42,179 nucleotides of DNA, taken from the NCBI GenBank assembly GCA_040381215.1, contig JBEIHO010000026.1, forward strand, positions 1-42,179, written 5' to 3'. The notes under the pieces were generated by a model. The model made no database searches. It saw nothing but the letters and a program-made list of their open reading frames with translations, and was not told where the DNA came from. The stretch's first letter is position 1. Each line of letters opens with the position of its first letter. Of the stretch, positions 18,165 to 26,477 are shown piece after piece. This stretch comes from SZUA-430 sp040381215 (lineage in GTDB: Bacteria > Pseudomonadota > Alphaproteobacteria > Micropepsales > Micropepsaceae). The position numbers were made by a program, and so were the translations under genes.

Positions 18165-19325
18165 GTGAATGTGAAACCGTCACGACGCAGCCAGGTGGAA
18201 CCCTTCAGGGTCATGGAGGTGCTTGACGCAGCCAACCGGCGGGCGCGGGCAGGGCAGGCCGTCTATCACCTGGAGGCTGGCCAGCCGTCCACCATGGCGC
18301 CGCGGATCGCCCTGGATGCCGCCGCGTCCGCCCTGAAGTCGATGACGCTGGGATATACCGAAGCGCTCGGTCAGCCCCAGCTGCGCGAGCGTATCGCGCG
18401 CCATTATGCCGAAACCTACGGCGTGACCGTGGCACCCGAGCGGGTGATCGTCACCACCGGTTCTTCCGCCGCCTTCGTCCTGGCCTTCCTGCTTGCCTTT
18501 GATGCAGGCCAGTGCCTGGCCCTGGCCAATCCCGGCTATCCCGCCTACCGCAACATTGCCCATGCGCTCGACATGCGCACGCAGCTCATCCCTTGCGGTG
18601 CAGAAAAATCCTTCCGCCTCTCGGCCAGCGACTTGTCGACGGTTCAAGCCGATGGCGTCCTGATTGCAAGCCCCTCGAACCCCTGCGGTACGGTCATGCC
18701 GGAGCAGGACATTCGCGACGTTGCCGCCCTCTGCCGCGACCGGGGCATGACATTGATCTCCGATGAGATCTATCACGGGCTGACCTATGACCGCCGCGCG
18801 CAGACGGCCCTGGCATTCGATGACGGCGCGATCGTGATCAACAGTTTCTCGAAATATTACTCGATGACCGGATGGCGCATCGGCTGGATGATCGTGCCTT
18901 CTGACCTGGTTGCGGCGGTGGAGCGTTTGACGCAGAACCTCTACATCTCGCCACCGACGATCTCGCAGGTCGCGGCGATGGCTGCGATGGATGCTCGTGA
19001 TGAGCTTGAGCAGCACGTTGCCCGCTACCGGATCAACCGCGATCGCTTGCTTGATGCTTTGCACCGATGCGGGTTCCAGCGCATCGCGCCCGCCGAGGGC
19101 GCGTTTTATCTCTACGCGCAGACCTCGCCCTTCGGCCTGTCCTCGCCAGAGTTCTCGCAGCGTCTTTTGGCGGAAACGGGCGTTGCAGCGACGCCCGGTA
19201 TCGACTTCGATCCGATCGACGGGGCGTCCTGGATCAGGTTTTCCTATGCAGGATCGGAGGCCGACGTAATGTCAGCCTCCGCGCACATCGTCGATTGGTG
19301 CAAAAGCCTCGCGGCCCGACGCTAG
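18165..19325 (+). CDS. PLP-dependent class I/II aminotransferase
   Basis: The 386-residue fold-type I enzyme has the PLP lysine K230 in NSFSKYYSMTGWRIGW, the substrate and PLP contacts SPSNPCGT and DEIYHGL, and the N-terminal EAGQPS. The closest recognisable group is the aspartate/aromatic/alanine aminotransferase-like family. The amino donor and acceptor cannot be told from the sequence. The start is GTG 18165 with GGAGG at 18151-18155; another GTG follows at 18171. The TAG stop shares the palindrome CTAG (19322-19325) with the stop of rne on the opposite strand. Confidence 0.88.
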   Translation: MNVKPSRRSQVEPFRVMEVLDAANRRARAGQAVYHLEAGQPSTMAPRIALDAAASALKSMTLGYTEALGQPQLRERIARHYAETYGVTVAPERVIVTTGSSAAFVLAFLLAFDAGQCLALANPGYPAYRNIAHALDMRTQLIPCGAEKSFRLSASDLSTVQADGVLIASPSNPCGTVMPEQDIRDVAALCRDRGMTLISDEIYHGLTYDRRAQTALAFDDGAIVINSFSKYYSMTGWRIGWMIVPSDLVAAVERLTQNLYISPPTISQVAAMAAMDARDELEQHVARYRINRDRLLDALHRCGFQRIAPAEGAFYLYAQTSPFGLSSPEFSQRLLAETGVAATPGIDFDPIDGASWIRFSYAGSEADVMSASAHIVDWCKSLAARR

Positions 19326-22027
19326 CCGTCGGCCCGCGTCTGCCACCAGCCCCGCTTCTTGGGTCCGTCCGAAACTTCCGGCTGCGCGGCAGCAGGCTCC
19401 GGCTTGGGTGCAGGCTCGGCTTTCTCGGGCTTCGCGCCGAAGCCGAAGAACGAGGCGATGGACGAGCGTCCCTCCCGCGCGTCGGCCGCACGCGGTGTCA
19501 CCTCTTCCGGAACCGCAACCGCTGCCGGCTGGGACTTCGGCTCGCTGGCGCGCGGCGCGATGGGTTCTGGCGCCGCGCCATGCAACCGTTCATGACCGCC
19601 ATCAGCAGGCCAATCCACGGCTTCCAGTGCCTCGGCCGGTGTCGGCAGGTGCGCGATGCCGCTTGGGGCGGCTGATGCCTCACCTTCGCCCTCGCCGAAG
19701 CGACGGCCGCGGCGACCACGACGACCGCGGCGACGGCGACGGCGCTGGCCGTCCCCGGGCTCGCCGCCGTTGGCATCGGCGCCGTTCGCGCCCGCTTCGC
19801 CAAAGCCTTCAGCCTCGTCATCGGTCTCTGCGTTGGCGTCAGTATCGCCGTCGCTGAGCTCGGCAGGGCCTTGCGCCGGTGATGCATGCGCGTGACCGTT
19901 GCCTTCTTCGCCCTGTTCGGGGCGGGGGCCACGTTCACGATCGCGATCCCGGCCACGCCGACGGCGGCGACGACGGCGCGTACGGCCCTCGCCACCCTCC
20001 GGCGCGCTGCCACCCGATGCAGGGGCTTCGCCGGCGAATTCCTCGTCCTCGCTCTCGTCCGGTGTTTCAGCGTCGACGTCCTCGAGCGCCTCGGGTTCGT
20101 TCGCATCGAGTTCGCTCTCGACGGTAACCGCGCTGCCGCCAGCCGCCTTGCGCGGCGCATAGGTGACAGGCGCACCCCGCTCGATCTCGTAGGCAGACGC
20201 CGCAAGCGAGCTCACGGATTCGATATAGATGTAGACGCCGTTGCGTTCCTCGATCGAATTGAGCTGGGCGCGCTTGTGGTTGAGGATGTAGAGCGCGATT
20301 TCGGGCGGGACCCGCAGCGTCGCCGCCTGGATCTTGTCGTGCTGGCAGTATTCCTCGATGGCGCGCAGGACGCGCAGGGCCATGGACCCCACGGAGCGGA
20401 TCACGCCGCGGCCTTCGCAGTGAGGGCAGGGCGTTGTTGCCCCTTCGATCATGCCGGCGCGCAAGCGCTGGCGCGACATCTCGAGAAGGCCGAACGGGCT
20501 GATGCGACCAAGCTGGATGCGCGCGCGGTCATGGCGCAGGCTGTCCTTGAGGCGCTTTTCAACCGACCTGTTGTTCCGGTGCTCCTCCATGTCGATGAAG
20601 TCGATCACCACAAGGCCGGCCAGGTCGCGCAGCCTCAGCTGCCGTGCAATTTCTTCCGCCGCCTCCAGGTTGGTCTTGAGGGCGGTATCCTCGATATGGT
20701 GCTCGCGCGTCGACTTGCCCGAGTTCACGTCCACCGCAACCAGCGCTTCGGTCTGGTTGATCACGATGTACCCGCCCGAGCGCAGACGCACGACAGGATT
20801 GAACATGCTGTCCAGAGCGGCCTCGACGCCGTAGCGTTGGTAGAGCGGGACGTTGTCGCGGTACCACTTCACGCTTTCAGCGTGGCTTGGCATCAGCATG
20901 GTCATGAAGCCATGCGCCTCGCGATGCCCTTGCTCGCCCTCGACCAGGATCTCGTCGATCTCCTTCGAGTAGAGGTCACGAATGGTCCGCTTGATGAGGT
21001 TACCCTCTTCATAGACCAGCGTTGGCGCCGTAGATCGCAGCGTCAGGTCACGCACGGAATCCCACTGGCGCAGCAGGTACTCGAAGTCGCGGCGGATCTC
21101 CTGCTTGGTCCGGTTCGCGCCGGCCGTGCGGATGATCACGCCCATGCCCTCGGGCACCTCCAGCTCGGTGGCCATTTCCTTGAGCTTGCGGCGATCGGCG
21201 ACATTCGAGATCTTGCGCGAGATCCCGCCGCCCCGGTCCGTGTTCGGCATCAGCACGCAATAGCGTCCGGCCAGCGACAGGTAGGTTGTCAGCGCAGCAC
21301 CCTTGTTGCCGCGCTCTTCCTTGACGACCTGGATGAGCAGCACCTGCCGGCGCTTGATCACTTCCTGGATCTTGTAGCGGCGATAGGAACGGTGGGGCCG
21401 GCGCGGAACCTCTTCCAGCGCATCCTCGTCTTCGTCGCTCTCGGCAACCTCGGCCGCACCTTCCCCGGCTTCGGCCAGGGCGCCTGCCGTTTCAGCCGCC
21501 TCTGCACTGCCTGAGGCAGGGGCCTCATCGCCGCCGGCGATGTCACCGGAAGCCTGCGGCGCCGGTGCATCGGCGCCCGTCTCAGGGTCATGTACCCAGA
21601 CGTCATCCCCTTCTTCGGTGACGACCTCGACGATCTCAGGACCTGCTTCGCCGTCGCTGGCACCCTCGGCCACGGCTTCCGCGGCGGAATCATGCTCTTC
21701 GACGTCGGCCTCGACGTCTTCGTCTTCGCCTTCCGGCTCATCCGAGCGCGCGGCTTCCAGCAGGGCCTGCCGGTCTGCGGTCGGGATCTGGTAGTAATCC
21801 GGATGGATTTCCGAGAACGCGAGGAAGCCGTGGCGGTTACCGCCGTACTCCACGAAGCACGCCTGGAGCGAGGGCTCCACGCGGGTGACTTTCGCGAGAT
21901 AGATGTTGCCCTTCAGGGGGCGGCGGGAAGCTGACTCGTAGTCGAATTCCTCTACTTTGTTGCCATCAAGTATGACAACCCGTGTTTCTTCCGGGTGGCT
22001 CGCGTCCACCAGCATTCTCTTGGCCAT
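19322..22027 (-). CDS. rne: Ribonuclease E
   Basis: The 901-residue endoribonuclease is central to mRNA decay and rRNA/tRNA processing. Start ATG 22027 has an AAAGGA Shine-Dalgarno; the open frame upstream does not match the family. The S1 domain (37 to about 260) is split by an acidic insert at about 92-209. Catalytic magnesium ligands are D433 (VAVDVNSGKST) and D476 (VVIDFIDM). Zn-link cysteines are C534 and C537 in CPHC. These spacings (43 and 58) equal those I recall for E. coli RNase E. The C-terminal third is low-complexity, with arginine-rich blocks (RRRRRRRRGRDRDRERG and RRGRRGRRGRR) and the terminal KKRGWWQ, typical of degradosome scaffold and RNA-binding tails. Confidence 0.95.
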   Translation of the reverse strand: MAKRMLVDASHPEETRVVILDGNKVEEFDYESASRRPLKGNIYLAKVTRVEPSLQACFVEYGGNRHGFLAFSEIHPDYYQIPTADRQALLEAARSDEPEGEDEDVEADVEEHDSAAEAVAEGASDGEAGPEIVEVVTEEGDDVWVHDPETGADAPAPQASGDIAGGDEAPASGSAEAAETAGALAEAGEGAAEVAESDEDEDALEEVPRRPHRSYRRYKIQEVIKRRQVLLIQVVKEERGNKGAALTTYLSLAGRYCVLMPNTDRGGGISRKISNVADRRKLKEMATELEVPEGMGVIIRTAGANRTKQEIRRDFEYLLRQWDSVRDLTLRSTAPTLVYEEGNLIKRTIRDLYSKEIDEILVEGEQGHREAHGFMTMLMPSHAESVKWYRDNVPLYQRYGVEAALDSMFNPVVRLRSGGYIVINQTEALVAVDVNSGKSTREHHIEDTALKTNLEAAEEIARQLRLRDLAGLVVIDFIDMEEHRNNRSVEKRLKDSLRHDRARIQLGRISPFGLLEMSRQRLRAGMIEGATTPCPHCEGRGVIRSVGSMALRVLRAIEEYCQHDKIQAATLRVPPEIALYILNHKRAQLNSIEERNGVYIYIESVSSLAASAYEIERGAPVTYAPRKAAGGSAVTVESELDANEPEALEDVDAETPDESEDEEFAGEAPASGGSAPEGGEGRTRRRRRRRRGRDRDRERGPRPEQGEEGNGHAHASPAQGPAELSDGDTDANAETDDEAEGFGEAGANGADANGGEPGDGQRRRRRRGRRGRRGRRFGEGEGEASAAPSGIAHLPTPAEALEAVDWPADGGHERLHGAAPEPIAPRASEPKSQPAAVAVPEEVTPRAADAREGRSSIASFFGFGAKPEKAEPAPKPEPAAAQPEVSDGPKKRGWWQTRADG

Positions 22028-22580
22028 TTGAAAATCCTTTGCGAGCCGCGCGCGCCGCAGCCGCTGTCGTCCGAAGAGTGTCGGACGCGCGGAACGGGCG
22101 GGCTCGATTTCTGTTTGTAGTTGCGTGGGCGCCTGCGGTCCGACGGGATGCAGCAAAGGCCAGCGGGAAGCGGCCCCTCTGCGTCGGTGTCCAGCAAGCG
22201 AAAATTACCATGGCATTCAATGCCCTGACAGGACCGTGCGGGGATCGCCGGTCAAAGGGGTGGCAATGTCGCGGGCACGTCATCACGAGGACGAGTTGCG
22301 GCCACGACGTCGCCGCGATCGGGGTTCACGCTGCGCCACTGGGAAGTTGCGCAGGGAATTCCCGGGCCTGTTTGTAATCGTCTTGCCCGCCCGCCGCAAC
22401 GGCATAAACCCGATTTGCCTATCTTGGCTGGGGGACGGGCAGGGTCGACCGCAGGTTCCGGCCGAAATCCGGACCCGCGCAGGCACTCTAGCCGACCTTG
22501 GCTAACGTGGAGTCAACGTCATGGGGGCATCATCTTGCGGCTATAGTGCCATTAACGAAATGATTCTCGGCTCCCCGGCG
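22028..22580. other. 553-base divergent spacer: rne leader and amiC upstream region
   Basis: I see no supportable gene here. On the rne side, a 7-bp hairpin (22068-22087) lies shortly before the start codon. A weak minus-strand promoter candidate is TTGCGG (22399-22394) with TACAAA (22376-22371) at a 17-base spacing. If real, it would give rne a leader of over 300 nt. A short palindrome, GGCATT-C-AATGCC, is at 22212-22224. On the amiC side, TATAGT at 22542-22547 is a good -10 element without a clear -35. The remainder is unremarkable GC-rich sequence. Confidence 0.4.
22068..22087 (-). other. Hairpin in the rne mRNA leader
   Basis: CGTCCGA and TCGGACG form a perfect 7-bp stem around a 6-base loop. 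The stem ends about 40 bases upstream of the rne ATG (22027) on the transcript. RNase E genes in other bacteria are autoregulated through leader hairpins. That this one does so is inference. Confidence 0.35.
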
Positions 22581-23837
22581 ATGTGTCCAAACCACCTCTT
22601 TCGTGTCTTGCGCCACCTGGCGGCGGCAGCCGTTCTGGCCTGGGCGGGGCAGGGCCTGGTGGCCGAAGTCCGGGCAGAGCCCGCCGCCTGGATCTCCGAG
22701 GTGCGCCTGGGCCAGCACCGCGACCACACCCGCATCGTCATGCGCCTCGACCGCAGCGTGAAATTCGAGCTCTTCACCCTCGAGGCCCCGTACCGGATCG
22801 TCATCGACTTTCCCGAAGTCGGCTGGCGCATCGACCCTGCGGCCGGGAACCAAGCCCGCGGGCTGGTCAAGGGCTACCGCTATGGCTCCTACAAGCCGGG
22901 GACTTCGCGCATGGTCATCGACCTGACGGGACCGGCAACGGTGGTCAATCGCTTCCTCCTGCCCCCCGACGCCAGCGTTGCCGACTACCGCCTGGTCTTC
23001 GATCTCGCCCCGGCGGAACCCGCGGCCTATACGATCACGGCGGGGTGGAAGGGGCCAGCCGAACCCACCGAACCCGAGCCTGAAATAAGGACCGGCAAGC
23101 CGCAGAGGGCGCGCAACAAGATGCCCATCATCGTGGTCGACGCGGGCCACGGCGGCGTCGATCCGGGCGCCACCGGTGTCTCCGGCACGCTCGAGAAGGA
23201 CATCGTCCTCAAGGTAGCGCAATCCCTTGCAGAAAAGCTGCGCAGCACGGGCAGGTACAAGGTCGTGATGACCCGCGACGAGGACATCTTCCTGTCGCTC
23301 AAGGCAAGGGTCGCCATTGCCAGAAAGAACAAGGCCGACCTCTTCATCTCGGTCCACGCGGATTCGGCACCCGCTTCCCACGCCCGCGGCGCCTCCGTCT
23401 ACACCCTTTCCGAGCAGGCCTCCGACCGCGAGGCCGAGGCTCTGGCCCGGTCGGAAAACCAGTCGGATATCATCGCCGGCGTCGACTTGGCCAAGGAGCC
23501 GGACATTGTCACGAGCATCCTCATTGACCTCGCGCAGCGGGAGACCAACAACTCATCCGCGCAGTTCGCGCAAATACTAATCCCTGAGTTGCATACGGTG
23601 GGCAACCTGACGCTACGAACCCATCGATTTGCGGGTTTTCAGGTTCTCAAGTCGATCGACGTCCCCTCCGTCCTGATCGAATTGGGCTACCTGACCAACG
23701 CCGACGACGAGAGCGCCATGCGCGGCAATCGCTGGCGCCGGAACATGGCCGTCGCCATCGCCCGCTCGGTTGACGCCTATTTCGCGGCCGACCCCGTCAA
23801 GCAGACCCGGGCGCAGGCCGGCACACCCGGGGAATGA
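22581..23837 (+). CDS. amiC: N-acetylmuramoyl-L-alanine amidase with AMIN domain
   Basis: This encodes 418 residues: a signal peptide (1 to about 32, ending EVRA), an AMIN domain (about 35-145, which targets septal peptidoglycan) and an Amidase_3 catalytic domain (about 180-410). Zinc ligands and catalytic residues are visible: H190 (DAGHGG), E205 (GTLEKDIV), H259 (SVHADS) and E367 (LIELGYLT). It cleaves stem peptides from glycan strands during cell separation. ATG 22581 starts directly at the signal peptide. In-frame starts at 22521 and 22560 exist, but 22521 would place the TATAGT -10 (22542-22547) inside the gene. It precedes mrcA and prfB, an order recurrent in alphaproteobacteria. Confidence 0.9.
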   Translation: MCPNHLFRVLRHLAAAAVLAWAGQGLVAEVRAEPAAWISEVRLGQHRDHTRIVMRLDRSVKFELFTLEAPYRIVIDFPEVGWRIDPAAGNQARGLVKGYRYGSYKPGTSRMVIDLTGPATVVNRFLLPPDASVADYRLVFDLAPAEPAAYTITAGWKGPAEPTEPEPEIRTGKPQRARNKMPIIVVDAGHGGVDPGATGVSGTLEKDIVLKVAQSLAEKLRSTGRYKVVMTRDEDIFLSLKARVAIARKNKADLFISVHADSAPASHARGASVYTLSEQASDREAEALARSENQSDIIAGVDLAKEPDIVTSILIDLAQRETNNSSAQFAQILIPELHTVGNLTLRTHRFAGFQVLKSIDVPSVLIELGYLTNADDESAMRGNRWRRNMAVAIARSVDAYFAADPVKQTRAQAGTPGE

Positions 23838-23922
23838 ACGGGAAAACACGCAGAAACACCGGGGGATTTCGCCGCATCGCACCCTCCGGGCCACTGAAAT
23901 TGCATGCACCGGCGCGACGCTG

Positions 23923-23931
23923 TGTTATAAC
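23923..23931 (+). promoter_or_regulatory. Extended -10 element upstream of mrcA
   Basis: TGTTATAAC (23923-23931) fits an extended -10, TGnTATAAC. No well-spaced -35 is visible; the nearest TTGCAT (23900-23905) is 20 bases upstream. It lies about 39 bases before the mrcA ATG, in the 132-base gap after amiC. It may drive mrcA and prfB. Confidence 0.35.
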
Positions 23932-23969
23932 GCCCCGGCGCAGGCCCTAGCGCAGGACAGCTTAAACTC

Positions 23970-26414
23970 ATGTATCGATTTATTGCGTACTCCGTCGGCG
24001 GCATCGCGGTCCTTGCGATCTCCGTTTTCGCCGGTATTGCGTTGTATCTCTACAAGCTCAGCCAGGACTTGCCGGACTACGGCTCGCTGGCCAATTACCA
24101 GCCGCCGATTACGACGCGCGTCTACGGCAATGACGGCTCGCTGATCGCTGAATATGCGCGCGAACGCCGCCTGTTCGTGCCGATCGAAGCCATTCCCCGG
24201 CCGGTGATCGACGCCTTCCTGTCGGCAGAAGACAAGGACTTCTACACCCATGCCGGCGTCGACCTGAACGGCGTGATGCGCGCGGCCTACACCAATTTCC
24301 AGAATTACATGTCCAAGGGCGGCCGCCGCCCCGAAGGCGCCTCGACCATCACCCAGCAGGTCGCCAAGAACTTCCTGCTCACCAGCGAAGTCAGCATCGA
24401 GCGCAAGATCAAGGAGTGGATGCTCGCCTTCCGCCTTGAAGACGCCTACTCGAAGGACAAGATCCTCGAGCTGTATCTCAATGAGATCTTCCTCGGCTCA
24501 GGCTCGTACGGCGTCGCGGCCGCCGCCTACAATTATTTCGACAAGTCGCTCGACGAGCTGACGATCGCCGAAACGGCCTATCTCGCGGGATTGCCGAAAG
24601 CCCCGTCCAACTATCACCCAGTCCGCCAGTACAAGCGCGCGATCGAGCGTCGAAACTACGTGATCGAGCGCATGGCCGAGAACCAGCTCATCAGCGAGGA
24701 AGACGCCAAGGCCGCGCTGGCCGAGGACCTCATCCCGAAATTCCGGCCGCCCGGCGCGCAATCGCCCGACGCGCAGTACTTCGCCGAGGAAATCCGCCGC
24801 TGGATCCAGCAGAAATACGGCGACCAGTCGCTCTATGACGGTGGCCTTGCGGTTCGCTCGACCTTCGACCCGACGCTGCAGCGATTTGGCGTTCAGGCGC
24901 TGCGCAAGGGCCTGATTGCCTATGACCGGCGCCATGGCTGGCGCGGTCCGGTCTCCAAGGTCGACCTCGCGGAAGACTGGCAGAAGGCCATGGGCAAGAT
25001 CCCGGCACTGCTCGATGTAACCGAGTGGCGCCTTGCAGCCGTGACCGGCTTTGCCGGCAACGAGGCTGCGCGCATCGCCTTCATCGACGGCTCGGAAGGC
25101 AAGATCCCGCTGGCCGAGATGAAGTGGGCGCGCAAGTTCCTGTCCAACGACCGCATGGGACCAGAAGTCCGCAAGCCCAGCGACGTGCTTGCCGCCGGTG
25201 ACGTGATCTACGTCGAGGCTTTGCCCAAGACGCCGGAAAATCCCAACACGGGCGCTTTCACGCTGCGCCAGGTGCCAAAGGTCAATGGCGGCCTGCTCGC
25301 GATGGATCCCCACACCGGCCGCGTCATGGCCCTCGTGGGTGGCTTCAGTTATTACTCGAGCGAATTCGACCGCGCCTGGCAGGCCTATCGCCAGACGGGA
25401 TCGTCCTTCAAGCCGATCGTCTACGCCGTTGCGCTGGACCAGGGCTATACGCCCTCGAGCATCGTCCTTGATACGCCCTTCATGGCCAGCCAGGGTCAGG
25501 GTCTGCCGCTCTGGCGGCCGGACAACTATGACGAAAGCTACGCTGGCCCCTCGACCCTGCGTCAGGGCCTCGAGAAGTCCCGCAACCTCATGACCGTTCG
25601 CATCGCATCGGATGTCGGCATGGACAAGGTGGTCGAGTACGCGCGAAAGCTGGGTACCACCGACAAGATGCTGGCAGTGCTGGCGAACGCGCTCGGTTCA
25701 ACCGAGTCGACGATCGTGCGCATGGTTCAGGCCTATTCGACCTTCGTGAATGGCGGCAAGCGTGTCGTTCCCACGCTGGTCGACCGCATTCAGGACCGTC
25801 ACGGCAAGACGATCTTCCGCCACGACAAGCGCATGTGTGAGGGCTGCAACGCCGAGACGTGGCAGAACCAGGAAGAGCCGCTGATTGCCAGCGAGGCCGA
25901 GCCCATTCTCGACCCGCGCACGGCCTACCAGATCACGCACATGCTCGAGGGCGTGGTTGAACGGGGAACCGCCATGGTCGTCAAGTCCGTGGGCGTTCCG
26001 CTGGCCGGCAAGACCGGTACGACCAACGACTACAAGGACGCGTGGTTCGTCGGGTTCTCGCCCAACCTCACGGTCGGCATCTACATCGGCTTCGACCAGC
26101 CCATGTCCATGGGCCACGGCGAGACTGGCGGCCAGAATGCAGCCCCGATCTTCCGCGATTTCATGGGCGAGGCCGTCGGCAAGCAGCCGCCGGTACCCTT
26201 CCGGGTGCCGCCGGGCATCCGCATGGTGCGCGTCGATCTCAAGTCGGGGCAACCCTCGGGCACGGGCGCCGTCCTCGAGGCCTTCAAGGCCGGGACCGAG
26301 CCGGGCTCCGGCTATGTCGCCCGTGGCGATGGCTGGGGCGGGGCTGGTGCGGCCAATGACGGCGATGCCGACGACGGCACCAACGCCAACCAGACAAACT
26401 GGGGGCTTTACTAG
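23970..26414 (+). CDS. mrcA: Penicillin-binding protein 1A (bifunctional transglycosylase/transpeptidase)
   Basis: The 814-residue class A PBP polymerises glycan strands and cross-links stem peptides. It has one N-terminal membrane anchor (about 8-29). The GT51 glycosyltransferase domain has catalytic E87 in SAEDKDFYTHAGVD, and GGRRPEGASTITQQVAKNF. An OB-like insert follows. The transpeptidase domain has SxxK as S478-S-F-K481 in QTGSSFKP, SxN as SRN in EKSRNLM, and KTG in AGKTGTTNDYKDAWFVG. The C-terminal tail is Gly/Asp/Asn-rich. It lies between amiC and prfB on one strand. Confidence 0.95.
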   Translation: MYRFIAYSVGGIAVLAISVFAGIALYLYKLSQDLPDYGSLANYQPPITTRVYGNDGSLIAEYARERRLFVPIEAIPRPVIDAFLSAEDKDFYTHAGVDLNGVMRAAYTNFQNYMSKGGRRPEGASTITQQVAKNFLLTSEVSIERKIKEWMLAFRLEDAYSKDKILELYLNEIFLGSGSYGVAAAAYNYFDKSLDELTIAETAYLAGLPKAPSNYHPVRQYKRAIERRNYVIERMAENQLISEEDAKAALAEDLIPKFRPPGAQSPDAQYFAEEIRRWIQQKYGDQSLYDGGLAVRSTFDPTLQRFGVQALRKGLIAYDRRHGWRGPVSKVDLAEDWQKAMGKIPALLDVTEWRLAAVTGFAGNEAARIAFIDGSEGKIPLAEMKWARKFLSNDRMGPEVRKPSDVLAAGDVIYVEALPKTPENPNTGAFTLRQVPKVNGGLLAMDPHTGRVMALVGGFSYYSSEFDRAWQAYRQTGSSFKPIVYAVALDQGYTPSSIVLDTPFMASQGQGLPLWRPDNYDESYAGPSTLRQGLEKSRNLMTVRIASDVGMDKVVEYARKLGTTDKMLAVLANALGSTESTIVRMVQAYSTFVNGGKRVVPTLVDRIQDRHGKTIFRHDKRMCEGCNAETWQNQEEPLIASEAEPILDPRTAYQITHMLEGVVERGTAMVVKSVGVPLAGKTGTTNDYKDAWFVGFSPNLTVGIYIGFDQPMSMGHGETGGQNAAPIFRDFMGEAVGKQPPVPFRVPPGIRMVRVDLKSGQPSGTGAVLEAFKAGTEPGSGYVARGDGWGGAGAANDGDADDGTNANQTNWGLY

Positions 26415-26425
26415 CCTCTGCTTCT

Positions 26426-26452
26426 GGCGCCGGAACCGAAGACGTCGGCGCC
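26426..26452 (+). other. 7-bp hairpin in the mrcA-prfB gap
   Basis: GGCGCCG (26426-26432) pairs with CGGCGCC (26446-26452) around a 13-base loop. A short pyrimidine run (CTCTCTT) follows but no T tract. It may attenuate read-through from mrcA into prfB or stabilise the mRNA 3' end. It ends 25 bases before the prfB ATG. Confidence 0.35.
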
Positions 26453-26477
26453 CTCTCTTGATCCTGGAAATCTACGC

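Noticed and set aside
19886..21514. 542-codon plus-strand frame inside rne
   Set aside because: RNase E catalytic residues and spacings are intact on the minus strand. This frame mirrors its low-complexity and acidic regions.
22212..22224. GGCATT-C-AATGCC palindrome as an operator
   Set aside because: It is short, single-copy and not positioned at a convincing promoter.
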